From: Acanthosoma haemorrhoidale
Taxonomy: Eukaryota; Arthropoda; Insecta; Hemiptera; Acanthosomatidae
Direction of reading: 5' to 3'
Assembly (NCBI GenBank): GCA_930367205.1
Contig: OV884011.1
Coordinates: forward strand, 145,077,937 to 145,141,936
Length of the DNA stretch: 64,000 bases
A program made the position numbers and the translations under genes. The notes under the pieces were generated by a model that saw only the letters and a list, made by a program, of their open reading frames with translations, made no database searches and was not told the DNA's origin. Of this stretch, positions 12,583-27,800 are shown in pieces (the stretch's first letter is position 1; the number at the start of each line of letters is the position of its first letter).

Positions 12583-13739
12583 TATTTTCACCAGTTAAAC
12601 TCACAATAAGAGTATTAACATGACATATCAGTTGAAGAGGTCAAAAGATTTACTAAAAATAAAACATCAAAACCTTGTATTGATCAATAAGTGAAGATAA
12701 ATTGTTAAGGAATATAGTCTTCCAATTAAGCTAAAATTTGTAATAACTATCATTTCACGCTCTTATTTATATACTAAAACTAAATAAATACAAAATTGCA
12801 TTGATCTATCAGTCTCTCCTGCCATGTTTTGACGTTGAGCAGTGTTGCTGATCAATGTTGCTCCCTTGTATGGCAGCATTTAAATTAAACTACATTTTTA
12901 CTTTATAAATGATTATATTTCTATCTTTGATTATATTTGAAATAATTTAATATCAATTGCAAAAGATACGCCAATATCCGTAATTAAGAACGATTATCGG
13001 TCATTTTATAGGTCATAACCAGGATAACTTTTTGACTCATACGCTGTGTTCAGGTTTCTTTATGGGTTTCCAATAAAGTTTGTTCAAAGTTTGTTTTTAT
13101 TTATGAAGTTTTGTGATTTGACTAATTTAATTTTGCGTAAAGTATCGTAAGTGTCGTTATTATCCAAAGAAAAATGATTTTGACCGAGCAGGACCTCTAG
13201 TCCCAATATCAAGGCTTAAAGCTCTACGTCTGAGCTACCCTGCACAAACATTACCCCTGTAAATATCAAATTTATGTTGGTGCTGTGTTCGCCATTAGTT
13301 AAATAAAATACTATTCTATTAAAAATTTATTTGTCATCTGATTATTTGGAATCCTGTTCCTGCTATGAGTTATGATTTCATAATTCAGCGTTTATTGATT
13401 ATAATAAATCAGTTCTAACAGCATGAAATTGTCATTTATTCCCTTGCCCCCCATAATACAAACCAAGTTCAAATCGGGTAGTTCACTACCTAACCATTTA
13501 GGGATTTGTACTCGATCATACTACGATCTGGATAGTTGAGTCGGATTACGTCCCAAGCACTTTGGAGTTTACCAGCGTCTGGGTGTACACGTCTGGCTAA
13601 GGTTCTACTAATTATGTCTTATTAAACATGAAGATTACTCAAGATCACTCTAACTAAACTTTCTTCTGCTTCAATATGCCTGTTGTGAAAATTCAGGGAA
13701 AATAGAACGGATAGCAAGTATTATATAAAACATTGGCTC
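12583..13739. other. Glce 5' flank, non-coding
   Basis: AT-rich DNA upstream of the Glce start codon, probably 5' UTR or upstream intron and flank. A tRNA-like fragment on the minus strand at about 13193-13255 (TAGCTCAG..GTAGAGC A-box-like) has no convincing anticodon or T arm. Nothing else is recognisable. Confidence 0.4.
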
Positions 13740-14330
13740 ATTCTCGGAATGAGAGTGGTTCCTTAAATCCTTGCGGGCCCCTTTCAGGCTTTTGTGCCCC
13801 TTTTGGCACAGCCCCTCCCCCACGCCGAGGGGTTTTGCAGGGCCCAGATCTGACTACGAGTCTGCCCTGCCCAATCATTTAGTGTCTCATCTATTCAGCA
13901 TTTGGGTGATCAAGTCACGGGCTCTACCCATACATTTAGCGATGTGATCGGCCACGGTTTTATCGCGTAAAACCTCGGTGTTGCGACTTGCACCTGGCCG
14001 TTACGACTCTATACCATTTCTGCCAACGAAAAGTGGAACCACTCCATGCCCACGGTGCTTCGGTGGACTAAATAACGGTGGTATGACCATCTACCAAAGA
14101 TCCCGGCTTTCTACTAACCGAGCTCGGCGTTGCGGTTGTAACATAGCAAGTGCTTGTTTGAAACAAATAGGTTAAAATCATCTAAAATCCGCTTCCAGTT
14201 CGAGGCTGCTATACCTGACTGCAATATCCTTGATCATGCCTCGGACTTGCTACGTCCAAGACGCTAAAAAAGAGGTTCCTAGACGTCTCTTCCAAGACAG
14301 TCAGACGTTCTCTGCCTTATGAATTTCTTC
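13740..14330. repeat. GC-rich block, unclassified TE-like remnant
   Basis: Base composition jumps from the surrounding AT-rich DNA to C/G-rich with many CpGs. On the minus strand a short open stretch near 13900-13985 reads TEVLRDKTVADHIAKCMG and ends in a stop after MLNR. This could be the end of a retroelement reading frame followed by a G-rich 3' UTR, but I do not recognise it. The boundaries are where composition changes. Confidence 0.35.
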
Positions 14331-17300
14331 AGAACTGTGTAGTGCACAGTCCGAGTAGTACAATTCACGCAGGGAGGAACAAACCGGTAGATTTTGTTCT
14401 TAAATTTGTAAACAGCCCACGTGATTTTTGTTTGTGGCAGTGTACACGAGTGAGCAAATTGAGTGAAAATAATATTGCAGATCGTATACCCATTGATATT
14501 TCCTTAAATTTCTTAATTGTAAGGCAAGGCTGCTTGCCTTACACATAAATCCATTGTAGCGTTCTACCTCGCGGATTATACAGTTTTGTAGGACAGTGTA
14601 CAGCGAGTCACTGTGTAAGCAAGGTTGCTTTAATCATTTCGCAGCGATACTGGGCTGGTCCATTTTAAGCTACTGGCTACGCACAGTTCAGAGTAAAAGA
14701 GTTAGCTTGGTTAGTAGGATGCCAGTGAAAATATTGGCATATTGAATATTTCTACAATTTGAATTAGTGAAATTATTACAAAATCATTCAAAAATTTTCT
14801 GAAACATGAAAGGTTCCCATTCGGCTGTTTCGCGGTGTGCTTGAATTATAGGTTCCATTGCTTAGAGACAAAGCGACCACATCGTCGCAATTGTTTTGTT
14901 AACGATTAATTACTCATGTAGTTGACAGAAGTTAGTTTATTTGTGTTTACCCTATCTGTGAGAAATATATACGTCTTAAGCTGCAACAAATATCTCTCTT
15001 TAATAATTTTAGTTTGTAGTTATCTTATTGTGTCTTTTGTTTGATCTTTTGATGACTGTAATTATGGTCATTAGTATGAACTGAAAGATATAACATTATC
15101 TGAAGGTAACTTAGTAGAATGCGGGTGAGAATGTGAAGGAATAAAAGTAGAAAAATGAATAATTCAGATTAACTTAAAAATGATAAATGAAAAATATACT
15201 TTGCTGTGGGAAGAACCTATAGTTGCCGTCACAAAATAAGAAGCATGAGACCCACAATACATATGAAGCTCTGTTGCCACTCTGTGCACTACTTCTCTTC
15301 TATCCACGTGACCGACCCCTTTACTTCGATAATGTCAATCATAAAGCAATCAGCAAATTATTGATAGGTTATTTTTTAATATTACACTGTAATATAATAT
15401 TACAGTTAAACCTATGTTAAAGAAAGAGGTTGAAAGAAATTGTTAAGTAAATTCTAGATTACTCCATTAGAATACCACTTATAGGAGGAAACAATAATGA
15501 ATTGCAGTAGACTCTTTCTTTCTCCTATATTAATTTGATAATTAGAATCCGTATTTATTATTCATTATCAATGAATTGTAGATTTTAATTAACTGACAAT
15601 TAATTTATACATTCAACACCTTGGATTGAATCACAAAATTAATTTATTTAAACCTTCGAGACAGTGCACCACTATAGTAGCAAAGGGGCACTGGCTCTGG
15701 AGACAGAATAGCACTAAGCCAAGGCTTGCTCAAATGCATGAAAACAGATTGGCTTCTAGGGTATGTTGATAAGCTTTAGTATCAATACAGTTCTTCACTA
15801 TGTAATTTGGAAGATCACTTTTACAAGGAGTGCTAACGCTCTGCCCTAACTCAGTCCCTCGGCTAGTTTTGTTCTTCATGCCATGAAGAACAAGTTTTCA
15901 AGAGGCCCCTCCTGCCTTACACTGATTCAATTTCACAGTAATCTTTTGTTGAAAAAAGAATTAAAATATTCTGTGAAATTTCTTTAGTTAGACCTTAATT
16001 TTTTTCTAGCTAGTACAAATATGAAACTATTCTCCCTTTAAAGCAATTTTTTTTTTACCAATAAAACATTTAATGTTGATGAGTTCTTACTAAACTTGAC
16101 AAAAGAGAACAAAGTTAACTTTTAAATTAGCGAGAAAAATGTATCCAACTCCCTTTCTTAAGAAAACAATGAATGCTGTTTTAATTCTTATAGATTCCCT
16201 TATACATATAAACTAAAGATAGCAAATACCTGTATTTAGTGGGTTATCATTGAGAATTGTGGTTCTTAGAAAAACAGAAAGGAAGCTTGCCTATAATTTT
16301 CAATAATAAATATGCTTTTTCCTCTTTATATCACCATCTATCTATCTTATGGCTATACTTAAGTATCACATTATTATACACATATGTACATACTACAAAG
16401 AATTTAAAATTAAGGTTTCCTGATTTACTAAATGTGGAACAGGGAGTGGCAATGTGTTGTTGCAGTTAATGTTTTTAAAATGGCTGGTTAATCGATTGTA
16501 TGGTTAGTTAAATAATCTTTGAAGAGAAGAGTCTTTTAAAAGAAAAGCTTTATTATGAAGTACAAGTAAAACACTGGTATAAACAAAGAATTGCCTTACA
16601 ACATACTGGGTGGAATGTCTAGGAAAACAAATGGGGAAAGCAAGACATATATCTATAAAAAAATGATAAAATTCTGGGAAGCAGGGATGTCTTGGAAGGA
16701 TGTGGTTGCTTTCTTAAAAATAACAGGGAACTTCAGTGACTTCCATGAAGTTACAAGGAAACAGTTCTGCTGAAGACCCTTCCAATTGTTCACAGCATTA
16801 CAAATCTGTTGATAGAATCAGGACAATTAGTCATCCCTACTTCACACCAGCCAGCTTTCATGAAAGGATCAATAATTTTAAAATTGTGCTTTAATCAATG
16901 ATGTTGTTTTATTTTTAATCTATTTATTCAGGTTGTCTTTAATTAAACCTATTATAAATCAAATAATATTCAACAATTTTATGCAATATTGATAAGTTGC
17001 TACAGCTTTAAAATAATTGTAAGGCCTTATATTGAAATTCAAATTCAGATACTTGGCAAAACAGGTCATCAAGAAGAGGTAGTTGCTAGGGAAGGTTGTC
17101 ACCATGGTTAGCACAAGGCATGTAACATCTCGAACCTTAGCAAGTAAATAACTCCAGAGGTAAGAACACTTCTGTTCAATCCTAGTTAAATTAACCCCTT
17201 CCCTTAAAAACTAACATAATAAATCAATGATGCTTCATTTTCAAACTCACTCTTTGGTGTAATGAACTTCTATTTTCTCACTATAATAGCTTATTAGATC

Positions 17301-18800
17301 GGACATAAATTAATAATAACCAGTAATAGTGGAGTTAACTGGACTAGTGGTATGATTTTAATTGTATCATCAGATAGATACAGTCCATTATTGATTGAAC
17401 ATATATATCAGAAAACACTAAAAAACTTAATTCAATTATATATTTTCCTCCCCAGTATAAAATAATAAAATGGTTCAATTTATTATTGATGAAAAAAATT
17501 GTGTATTTTTTATTTTAACTCCCTACCCTGTTTATTTAAAAATGAAATGTTCGAATAGGAATTTAAAAAAAAAAAAGAAGAGGATTCTGTGAATTTTTTT
17601 ACATTCTTATGGTATAAACAAAGTACATACATTAACTCAAAGGACAATTTAATATCATTACTTAAAACCACCTTTTCCTTAATGTTTTTGTTGAAACATC
17701 GGATCTCTAATAAAGGTTCATGAACACTTCATTCATCACTAATAATCTCGAAGGCAGTGAGCGATTGATCTATTTCAACAAGTCACATAAAGATTTAAGA
17801 CAAGACACCTACAGACTAATGAATACATTACATGACCATTAGTAACTTTTATATAAACGAGAAATTCTTAAATTCAAAAAGACATATATACATGCACTTT
17901 AGTTGCATATAGTAAGTACATTTTGAAGCATCTTTAGGAATGTATCACAAGTAAAAGACATTTCTAAAAATCAAAATTCTTATATTAAAATTAAACTTAC
18001 AAGGTCTGTACAGGTTTTCTGAAAAATAATCTCTAAGAAATTAAGAACAGGTTTGTCTATTTTATTTACATTATATATATATATATATTTATAATCCTAA
18101 ATACAACTACATACTTGCATACACATAATAACATTGAAGCATTGGGACCATAAATATTTTTTTTAAAACATTTTCTTTTTTTTTATCTGTGAAGATACAA
18201 AATATTTGTTATCATTAACTAATTAAACAATTTATAGACGGATCAAATTCACTAAAAGTCATTGTGGCGGCTCATCGTTTTTGGTTTTATTATTTTTCAG
18301 AGCCCAGCGAAAACTTTTAAGTATAAAAATATATTTACAAGCATAATAATAATAATAGTAGTAATGATGTTCTTCAGATACAACTTGAACCGGATCCCAG
18401 GATTTGTTTAACTCAGTGCTGAAGAACTGTTTATTAGAAAAAATTCTTTATGTATTCAGCAATTTAAATTTGAATATTTAAGGCCGAAGTTGTATCTAAA
18501 AGATATACTTCCTACAGAAGGTAAACTCAGTCCTGAAGTAGACCCGTTCGAATTAAATATATATAAAGAAAATTAAGCCAATGTAAAAAAAATTTAAAAC
18601 TTTAAAAAATGGAATTCCATCTTTTCGTCATCAAATGGGAAAATAACTGTCAGGTGAGTTTTCAATGAGAAAAACCTGTTGCTTCTTTGTTTCCCTCCCC
18701 CCTTCCTCCCATTGTCTTAAGTCAGTCAAGCAGTGGCAAAAGAAGTGATTCGGAACCATTTAAGCTAAAATATCTAAGATGAAACCATAGATAATTCTAC
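14331..18800. other. Intergenic region between Glce and Psme3
   Basis: No supportable gene. 14330-14900 keeps scattered CpGs and could hold the Glce promoter or first non-coding exon. A perfect 12-bp inverted repeat lies at 15869-15893. The last part (about 17500-18800) is likely the Psme3 3' UTR and downstream DNA, because the stop codon is at 18801. The rest is AT-rich DNA with short simple repeats such as (TA)n near 18075. Confidence 0.5.
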
Positions 18801-21800
18801 TCAGTAAAGAGACTCTGAATTGGTGGACCTTGGCTTCTTGATCTTTTCAAGGTTCTTGGTGACAATGTCATGAAGGGTGCAGTACCTGTTTCGAATCTCA
18901 CACATTACGAGCCACATACTCAAATACTCTTTCTCATCCAGTTCCCTTACAGCCTGGCGGTAGTCTTCAACATGAGGATACTTTGCAACCTAGAACCAAA
19001 TTACAGGCATTTGAAAAATTGTTAACTAAACACTTCATATAATATTAAAACCAAACAACATAATTTATTATAATAAATCATATAAACCTTAGAAATAATT
19101 TTGGCTCTCGAGCAGAAGTACCGAGAGATTTGATCGAAGAAGGCCGCAGCTTCCGATTCAACAGATTGAATCTCTGCCAATGTTTCCTCTTGGACTGAGA
19201 CACCAAAATTGTTACCATCTTCAATCTTTGGGATCATAAAAGATATCCACATCTTCAACTGCAAATACGAATAACATGAATGAATAACTTTTACAGAACA
19301 CCTATATATATATTTTTGTTATATTAGTAATAAAGGAAGCCCTAACAAGGCGTTGTTGTTTTTATAGGCAAATTCACACCGAGACTAACCCCAGCCTTAC
19401 TTACAACCAGGATATTGGTAAAGTACCCACCCCTAATCCTTGTGATACCATTCATTAGGGGCAGTTTTGCTTCTGTTGTATAATTTTATTTAATAGACAA
19501 ATATATGAAAACTCAAGGTGTAATTTGCCAAGTACTACTCACAAGTTAAGTTTAAATTATTGCTATCAAAATTACTTGTTTCAAGTACGTCATATTGAAC
19601 GATTTGATTAATATTAGGAGCTATTATCAAAAAAGTAATTCAGTCTAACTTAGGAAGTCATAAGAGTTAGAGTAACATGCAATAAAAATTGGATATTGCT
19701 GAAAATAATTACTGGCAGTGTTGCTCAACAACCATTGCAGCAGTAATCATTGTGGCCACAAGTTCAGGATCATTTTCTGATCTATTCCTCATCAATATTG
19801 TATAAAATATTTAATTTTAAGATATTCATTTGTTTAGTATTTTTTAAATAATGCAAGGTAGCGAGCTGGACAAGGTGAGCACAGCAGTAATTCTTCATGA
19901 AAAAACAATGAAAAAAATTAACATTGTGGTCAGAATGTAATATCACAAAACTTCATTTTTGATATTTTTTTAAATTTAATTTCACAAGGATTTCATAAAA
20001 TTTTTAAATGATGAATGACATGAGACCTTCATACTAATATCTAGAAGTCCAGCAATCAGACTCTGAATCTTAGGACCTCAGACTCATAACATTGTGTACA
20101 CATCTTATAGTCATTTGATAGTATGGTTATTATCAGCAACAACTTGTAAACTGTATTTATTTTTTTTATCGTGATCTTTGTACAAATTATAGATTCCATA
20201 TCGCATAACTCAGGTCATAAATAGAATTAATGAAATTTAATGTTATTTTATTACTTCATTTATCCATCACTCTAACTCTAATCCTGGGGTTGGCACAACA
20301 GCCCACCTCCTCTTTTTGTATGACCTAAGAATGGATTTTACAGTTTCACATTAACAACTTCAACCACTATTGTCTAGCACTGAATGACTTGAAATTTGTT
20401 TTTGCTGGAGATATCATAGGATATTATGTTTTGACAGATTCCACTTAAAATAAATGGCAAATCAGTGCTTAAATGTGAGAATTGTACTGTGATAAAAGTC
20501 CTTTTGAAGACAACCGGTATTGATTGACATTTCATATCTAACTGCTGTGCGCCTTTCATTCTGTCAAAAATGAAGAAAAAGTGGAATCTCCATTCCCTAA
20601 TTTGTGGCAGATATATTTTCTAAACTCGAACTATATTTTCAGCATAGTTTTTCAGATCCTGTTGGTGCTGAGCACATTTCGGTATTTCAAAATATATTCA
20701 ACAGTAAAATAGAGGAGCTGTGCCTACCTTCAATTGGAAGTAATTAATCTGCAGTATGATGTAAGCATATAAAGCTAAAATGCAAATTTTATGAACAAAC
20801 TGATAATTCTATAAACTTTTCCAAATGATGAATATGCTCAATTAAGATCATTAGCCAAGGGATTCATTTTCAATTTTGAAGCGTGTAAAATCTCAATACA
20901 GGTCAGCAGCATTAGCAGATAAAGATTTGCAATCAATTCTGGTGGTTGGAAGTACTAACTTTGAACTCAAACAAATTTTTCGCAAAAAACATATTCATCC
21001 TATTAGTACAGCTGCATTTTAAACAATTGTTATCTATTATTTTTTATTGTTTACAATTTTGTATTATTATTTTGAATTTGCTACATTCTGTTCAATCAAT
21101 TTTTAAAACTTCAAATATTGAGTTAGTTCCTTGGCCTCTGGAAACTAAAAGATTTACTAACTACTTGGCCCTTTGTAAAAATTGCTTGTTACATCACTTT
21201 ACGAGCTTGCAGTAAAAATTGCAGACAAAATTAAGTCTCATGATACTTGAATGAATCCCTTCATACTGCCTCCGTTGCCTACTTAACAGCTAACAATGGA
21301 CTGAAAGATCGCATGTCATGTGCGGAATCATGGATGGGGGGATGCTAGAAAAAAACCAAGGAACACAAGATGGATGTTCGGGCTGGAGCTATGTGTGTGC
21401 TTCTCCATAGGATCTTATGTACTTCAAGTTATATGTACAGCACCGCAGCGGCTAAAGTTGCCTGTTTCCACCGGGCTTAAGAGGTGGGAAGGGAGAGAAA
21501 CAGTGACAGAAATAGCTCTGCAACAAAAAATCTCCAACGAAGGAGTATAACACCTTAAACCATTCTTTCTGTAACTACCTGCTACAATCAGTAACTCTCA
21601 GCAATATGGGCAGGATGTTTATAAATATTCCAAATAAGAAATCTTCTGTCTCTCCACAATATATCTTATTCAACAAAAACGTTTTCTAAGCTTTCATCTT
21701 CAGTTGCTAAAATGAACATATAATTGGTGAAATTGGTATAATTGTTTTGGTAAATTCATTTTATTGCTGATATGTTGTCTATAGCAACACTATTGTATGA

Positions 21801-24800
21801 GTGACAAATTTTTGTTGTAAAATATACCCTACATAAACGTACTGTTCAAAGTATTTGTAACATTATTACTGTAAGTAACTAACTGATATTTTACTGGATT
21901 CCATGACTGAGGAAATGAGATCAATATAAGAGTGGGAGAAAAAAAAGTTGTCTGATGATACAAAATAGAGTTCTCAAGCCTGAAAGGGGAGGATGAAGAA
22001 GAAGTAATCAATAATATTAGAAAATTATAATTAAAGTTGTAGGGTGAAATATGACAGATTGGAGAGTTTTGGTGCTTTACTGATGAGAATTTTCAGAGCG
22101 GTCAGATTCTAAGGAATGGACATTTCAGGTTGAGCATTTCAGATTTTGGAATGAGTAAGGTTACATACATATTTAAATAGTTAATTTATAGCTGGTAACT
22201 TTAGTAATGAATGTTTTCAAAACAATTATAATGCATTTGAATCTTTAATTTTTACAAGAATCCAAACCTAATTGATATATTCATAACGGCGGATCACGAT
22301 TCATGAATGTTTAAACACTATTCGTTGAATTGTCTCTACCATTAATATTTATAATAAAAATAATATCAATAATTTAATATAAATATATTATTTTATAAAC
22401 TTCAAAACAAGCAAAGTATAAATATCCAAAACATCTGGATGGCCAAAGCCAGTTAAAAAAGGATGAAGAAGGCAGCGGAAAGGACAAGGAGATATAGGAT
22501 ACCGAGAAGCTGAAGCACTTTTTCACTGACGGCCCGACAGAGAACACCTGGGAGACCAGACCAGGATCACCATGAGGTAGCAACCTTTTTCACTTTCACC
22601 CGGCACCAACAAAGAACCAGACAGATAGAAGAACATTAACAAAGGACGCTCAAGACATAGAAGCTGCTATCCGAATCACGCTACGAGATAAAAGACGCAA
22701 CGAGGCAAGACGCTCAAGTCAAAGGAAGCAACAGCCGCGATAGTAATTAAGGTACAAATTTAACTTAAGATTTTAATAATGTTATTTCATTTTGTATGTA
22801 CTTATTTGAATATTAATTTTAATGAATTTGTGTAAATAAACAATTATCCCTTTTGCCAGAAGTTTCCTATTTTTATTAACAGAACCTTAAGATAAAGTAA
22901 AAGTTAAATATAAAGATTTAAAATAAAATATAAATTACATAAAAAAATATATGAATAATAAATATCGTAATAATAGTTATGACTGAAAATATTTATTAAT
23001 AAGCAATTTAAATTGATTAAAGAAAAGAAATTGTAACGATATATAAGGAGACTTACAAGGTTAGTATCTTCAACAAGCTGCTTGATGTGAGGTTTAACTG
23101 TCCTGATAACTTGAGAGAGAGTCTGGTTGCAAGAAACAGGACCGCTTTCAAGAGTAAGTACTTTAGTTCCTTCGGTACAGTTGGTACTACTTTCTGAAGT
23201 CGTCCTTGGTCTTTTTGCAGCTGGAGCAGCCTCGTCAGGACAGCTGTCAGATACACCACTGAAGTACAACTTATATAAATATATGCCTGATAACTAGCAC
23301 AACATAACTGATATATTCTAAGGAGGTTAAATAAATATTTTGTGAAATAAGTATAAATTAAATATTTAAAATTCTCTTACTTAAAATGATATAAAATTCT
23401 AAGTGCAACATTCAGGTGAAACAGAATATTAAAAGTAGATTTTTTTTAGCATAGTAATTCTTTTAAAGTAAAAACCATGTAAACACAATTTCACAAAAAT
23501 CAATGCAGGAGAAACCTCAGTAAGGAATAATTGATGACATATTTTCCAGGCCATTGAACTTCCTTGGGTGTAAGAAGACCTTTATGGCAGAAAATATTAA
23601 ATATAAGAGGATTAACCTACTCTATATATCTATGACTCCAGGGGATATGTGTAAGTCTGCTTTTGAAATGAGATAGTGACCATTCAACATTTGGTAGGCT
23701 CTGTCAGAGTATTAAGAGATAGGTAATATTGATTATGAGTGCTTTATGGCCCAAAAAGAGTAAATTTTTTACCAAGCATACTTTAGTTATTCAACAGATC
23801 TGACTGCATAATAGTAGTAGAGTTTTTTTCACATTCATTTTTATTTTTTAAACTTTTATATCCTATTTTATCATTTTACTACAAGATACTTGAAAATGGT
23901 GGAATAACCACCAAAAGTTCTTGTATCAGTATACAGTAAATTGCACCACAAATACTTTTTAACAATACCTTTTGTACAAATAATAATATAAATATACCAC
24001 AACTAACCACCCCCTTTAACATTAACACATACATTGTAGGAATGTTAAAACATAAAAATATATGTTTTAGAGTTTTCTACTTATCCCCCATAACCACAGG
24101 TACATACAAAGATAAGCTGTAATATGACACATTTGTTTGTCACATTGTTCAAGGAATCTACCTGTTTAACCGCTTGATTTAATAATTGATTTTTTATTGA
24201 TAATAACGAATATTTCTTGATATGGAACTTATTATGTTGGTATAGCAATATTACATAATACTTTAAAAAAAAACTGAAGACAATTTTCTAGATAACTAAC
24301 ACTTCATTTAATTATTTTTAATCAGCATGCATTCAATATGTAGTGACATTTTTCTTTTGAAGTTCAAAGTTTTTCATAAAATCGCCCATAATAAGTAGAT
24401 GATAGCTCACATCTACTTTCTTCATTTATTTAATTAAGATCTTAAATATTTAAGATCACACAAGATAACAATAAAGTAATTCCAAAATTCTTAACTAACT
24501 AGTACTCTATAAGAAACGTCTTATTAATTCAGTGCTGCTTTTTGTAACAAAGTTTGAACAATCTAGAAAACCAGGAAGTGGTGCTAATCATTTTAATAAT
24601 GTTAAAATTAATTTCCAAAAAGTAAAGTTATATAAACTTAATAAAATAAATTCATACACACTTGTTAAATTGTATTGGCTCCGGAATAGGTATGTTCACT
24701 TTCTGATGGACCTTTGTAGGGTCTTTTACATTTAAAATTGGAGATTCCAAAATTTCATTTAATAAAACTATTTTTTCAGGGAATCCTGTCAGTATTAGTT

Positions 24801-27800
24801 GTTCAGCCTGCAAAATACAAAAATAATATAATAATTTACATTTTTTAGGCCAGGCATTTAATTCATTTATTGGTAGCACTACACAACTAGGAGTCCTGGT
24901 GGAAGCTAAGAAGCCCTGTGAAGTTATCTAAGGTTTATTATGTATCACTGGTATTGTTTTGTTGATATTAATAAGTATTTGATTCAAAAACAAATTAAAT
25001 CTGCATAAAAGCTGAATGCATCGTTTGTATTGATGTTAGGAACTGAACGATAAAATTACCCACTTTTGGAATAAAGTCTTTGCCAAACATTTATAAACAT
25101 TAATCATCACTGTTGTCTTCTGAATTATTCAGCAAGCAAAGCTGTTAACAATTACATAATTATCAGGGCCATAACATTGCTGGTTGCTTGTCTTTATAGT
25201 CAGTATAGCCATAATAATTATTAATATAGCTTGATAAATCTTAGCGACAAGAATACTTTTTTGTAAATGTTTTCTAGGTTATTTAATAAATAGCCATATA
25301 AGTAGAGATCAATTGTAGGAAATTACCTTTAGTTTAGGCAGAAAAACAATATTTATTTATTATTAAATCCTTTCATTAACATGAATTAATAAGACAGGAC
25401 AACAGGGATATTTTTCAACTACGGTAGAACAACTAGAATAAGGGTTTTTAGGTCAGTTTTGAGGAAAGAAAACTTGACACTTAGTAATAACTAAATTTAA
25501 AAATTTTTGGAATAAGGAAACACACGAACATTTACTCTAGAATAGAATTCACTCAGGGGAGTCTTAGGGAAAACTACAATTTATTTAAAGATGAAATTTG
25601 CCACCTGATTATCAGTCTTAAAGTATGAATGTGAGCAACCAAGGGAAGTGAACAGCTATAATTTGTTTGGGTTAAATGCTTTTTCAAATAATAAAAAAAA
25701 AATGCAAATAGCTAAAATACTTAGAAAAAAATCTAATTGTTAATTACTGGTGCCCCAAGGTACCCACCCATATAAGTGAAGTGACACGAATGTATGAAAT
25801 AAAAGAACATTCATCAGAAACATTTGTTTATTGAAATTTAATATACATCAGTGCTTTTCAAACTTAAACTGAAAGAATCCTATTGAAAACTACTTAAAAT
25901 ACATGATTTCTATTGTTGGGTCCCTTTAATTTTAGAAATTTATTTGAATTTATTTTTGGGTTACTGGTTTTTTTTTGTGTTTTCAACCTTGGAGAAACGA
26001 TCAGAACATTAAATCTTAAATAGCTTCTAAGCTGAGACTTGAGAAAGCTTAAAAGAAAGTTAAAAACTAACCAATTTTTTTGTTATCCAATAGGTTCTAC
26101 TGTCGGTGAAATTTAAGGATTGTCTGTAATTGACAGACCAATTGGGTTCTGACATTAACCTGTAATGTACTCCTAATTGAGTGCAGATAAAATGGATCGT
26201 CTTTAATAAATCTTATGTCTTATCTTCTTGGGAATACTGAGGTTGTTCCGAGTAGTAGGAATATATAAGTAAAAATTCAACATAAACTGTTTGGTCCATG
26301 AGACTAAGCTTTTTAACAACAAAAATTTTTATTGTGCAATAATTACAATCTGCCTTTTATAAGGCAATAATAATACAGATTGAGACTAAGCTAACACTCC
26401 AGCTCGCTCAACCTCTGGTAAAGTATAATATAGACTAACAGACCCCTGTCTTAAATAACATGAGAAATAAGAAACAATATAAATAAGAAACTAATATATA
26501 TATATATATATAAAAACATAAAAATAAGTCAATATGAAAACTAACCAAAGAGAACAAATAAACTTAAATTGAATGATTTTATCAAAGAATATACTTTTAG
26601 GATATAATCTTTTGACAAGTTTCTGAATTTCAAAGGCATCACACCTTCCCTCAAATATCAATATTCATACATACCTTTTTTTTTAAACTATCCTTGTACT
26701 GCTGCACCTGAAAGGATGAAAATAATGCAAAAATTAGCAATGATAAAATTAAATTAAAAAAATACCACACTACACATTTGAGGAATTTAATCAAAAGTGG
26801 AGGGACCATACAGTATGAAAACTAATGCTTTGTTAGTACTGAAATCATTCCAAACAAATGGCAATAAAAACTTACTAAGTAAAAATGAATAGTTTAGGAA
26901 GAATCCCCTATGAGTATCCATACACCACGCCTTAATTTATAATAGTTATCAAAAGAATCTAAAACTGATTCAAAACTATTTTATCCTAGATTTCGCATTT
27001 TTTAAGTCCAGTTGTTGACCCTCCCTCAATATAATAACAGACCTGATCATGTAGACATTAAAAACTTGTGCAATTAGGAAGTCATTAATAATTTTAATTC
27101 AGGAATCTAGGCTCACCAAGAGTGAAACGACTAGCTTGTTTCAAAATTTAAAATGATAGCAATTCACAATGGCAGTCTTTGAGTATGATTTGTTATAAAA
27201 ATTGAAAATGTATGCTTATGAATGTTTAAAGATTGTAGTCTTTTGCTCAAAATTAGAGCCCGTAGAGTCATGAAGATTGATCTATATAAAACTAACTTGA
27301 ATATCAGATACTAAACTGAACTTGACCTGAACATTTGGACGGAATACATTTCATTCTGCAATAAAACAACAAAAATAACAACTTAATACAGACTAAAGAC
27401 AGGGTAATACGGTTAGTAATACTAATTAAAAAAACTTGTGCAGATAAGGTTTTTTTTGTTGAAAATATAAATATATATAGTTCCATATATAGAAAGAAAA
27501 ATATAATGAGAAAACCTAGCTTATAAATAAAAATTGAGAATTAGACTAAAAATTGGAAGTGAACCTCAAAAATAAGAAGAAATATATTATATTTTATAAG
27601 ACTAAAGACTGTATTTTACAAGACAATTTTCTAAATGAGTGTTTTGAGGCAATAGGAAAAGAGCAAGCAAGAGCATTAACATATTTCTCACAGGCTGGAA
27701 CACCCTGAGCTCAAATCTTGTACACTCAACTTGAAATTTTTTTTTTTGATAGCCAACTTATTTTTCATAACCTCAGCATTCCCACAATGGCTAGAAAGTG

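Noticed and set aside
13190..13258. tRNA-like sequence on the minus strand
   Set aside because: A D-arm-like TAGCTCAG..TAGAGC is present, but there is no proper T arm and the acceptor and anticodon stems do not pair.
20946..21215. 89-residue hydrophobic plus-strand frame
   Set aside because: It runs from the end of the hAT remnant into AT-rich DNA in a different frame, with no signal peptide or domain logic.
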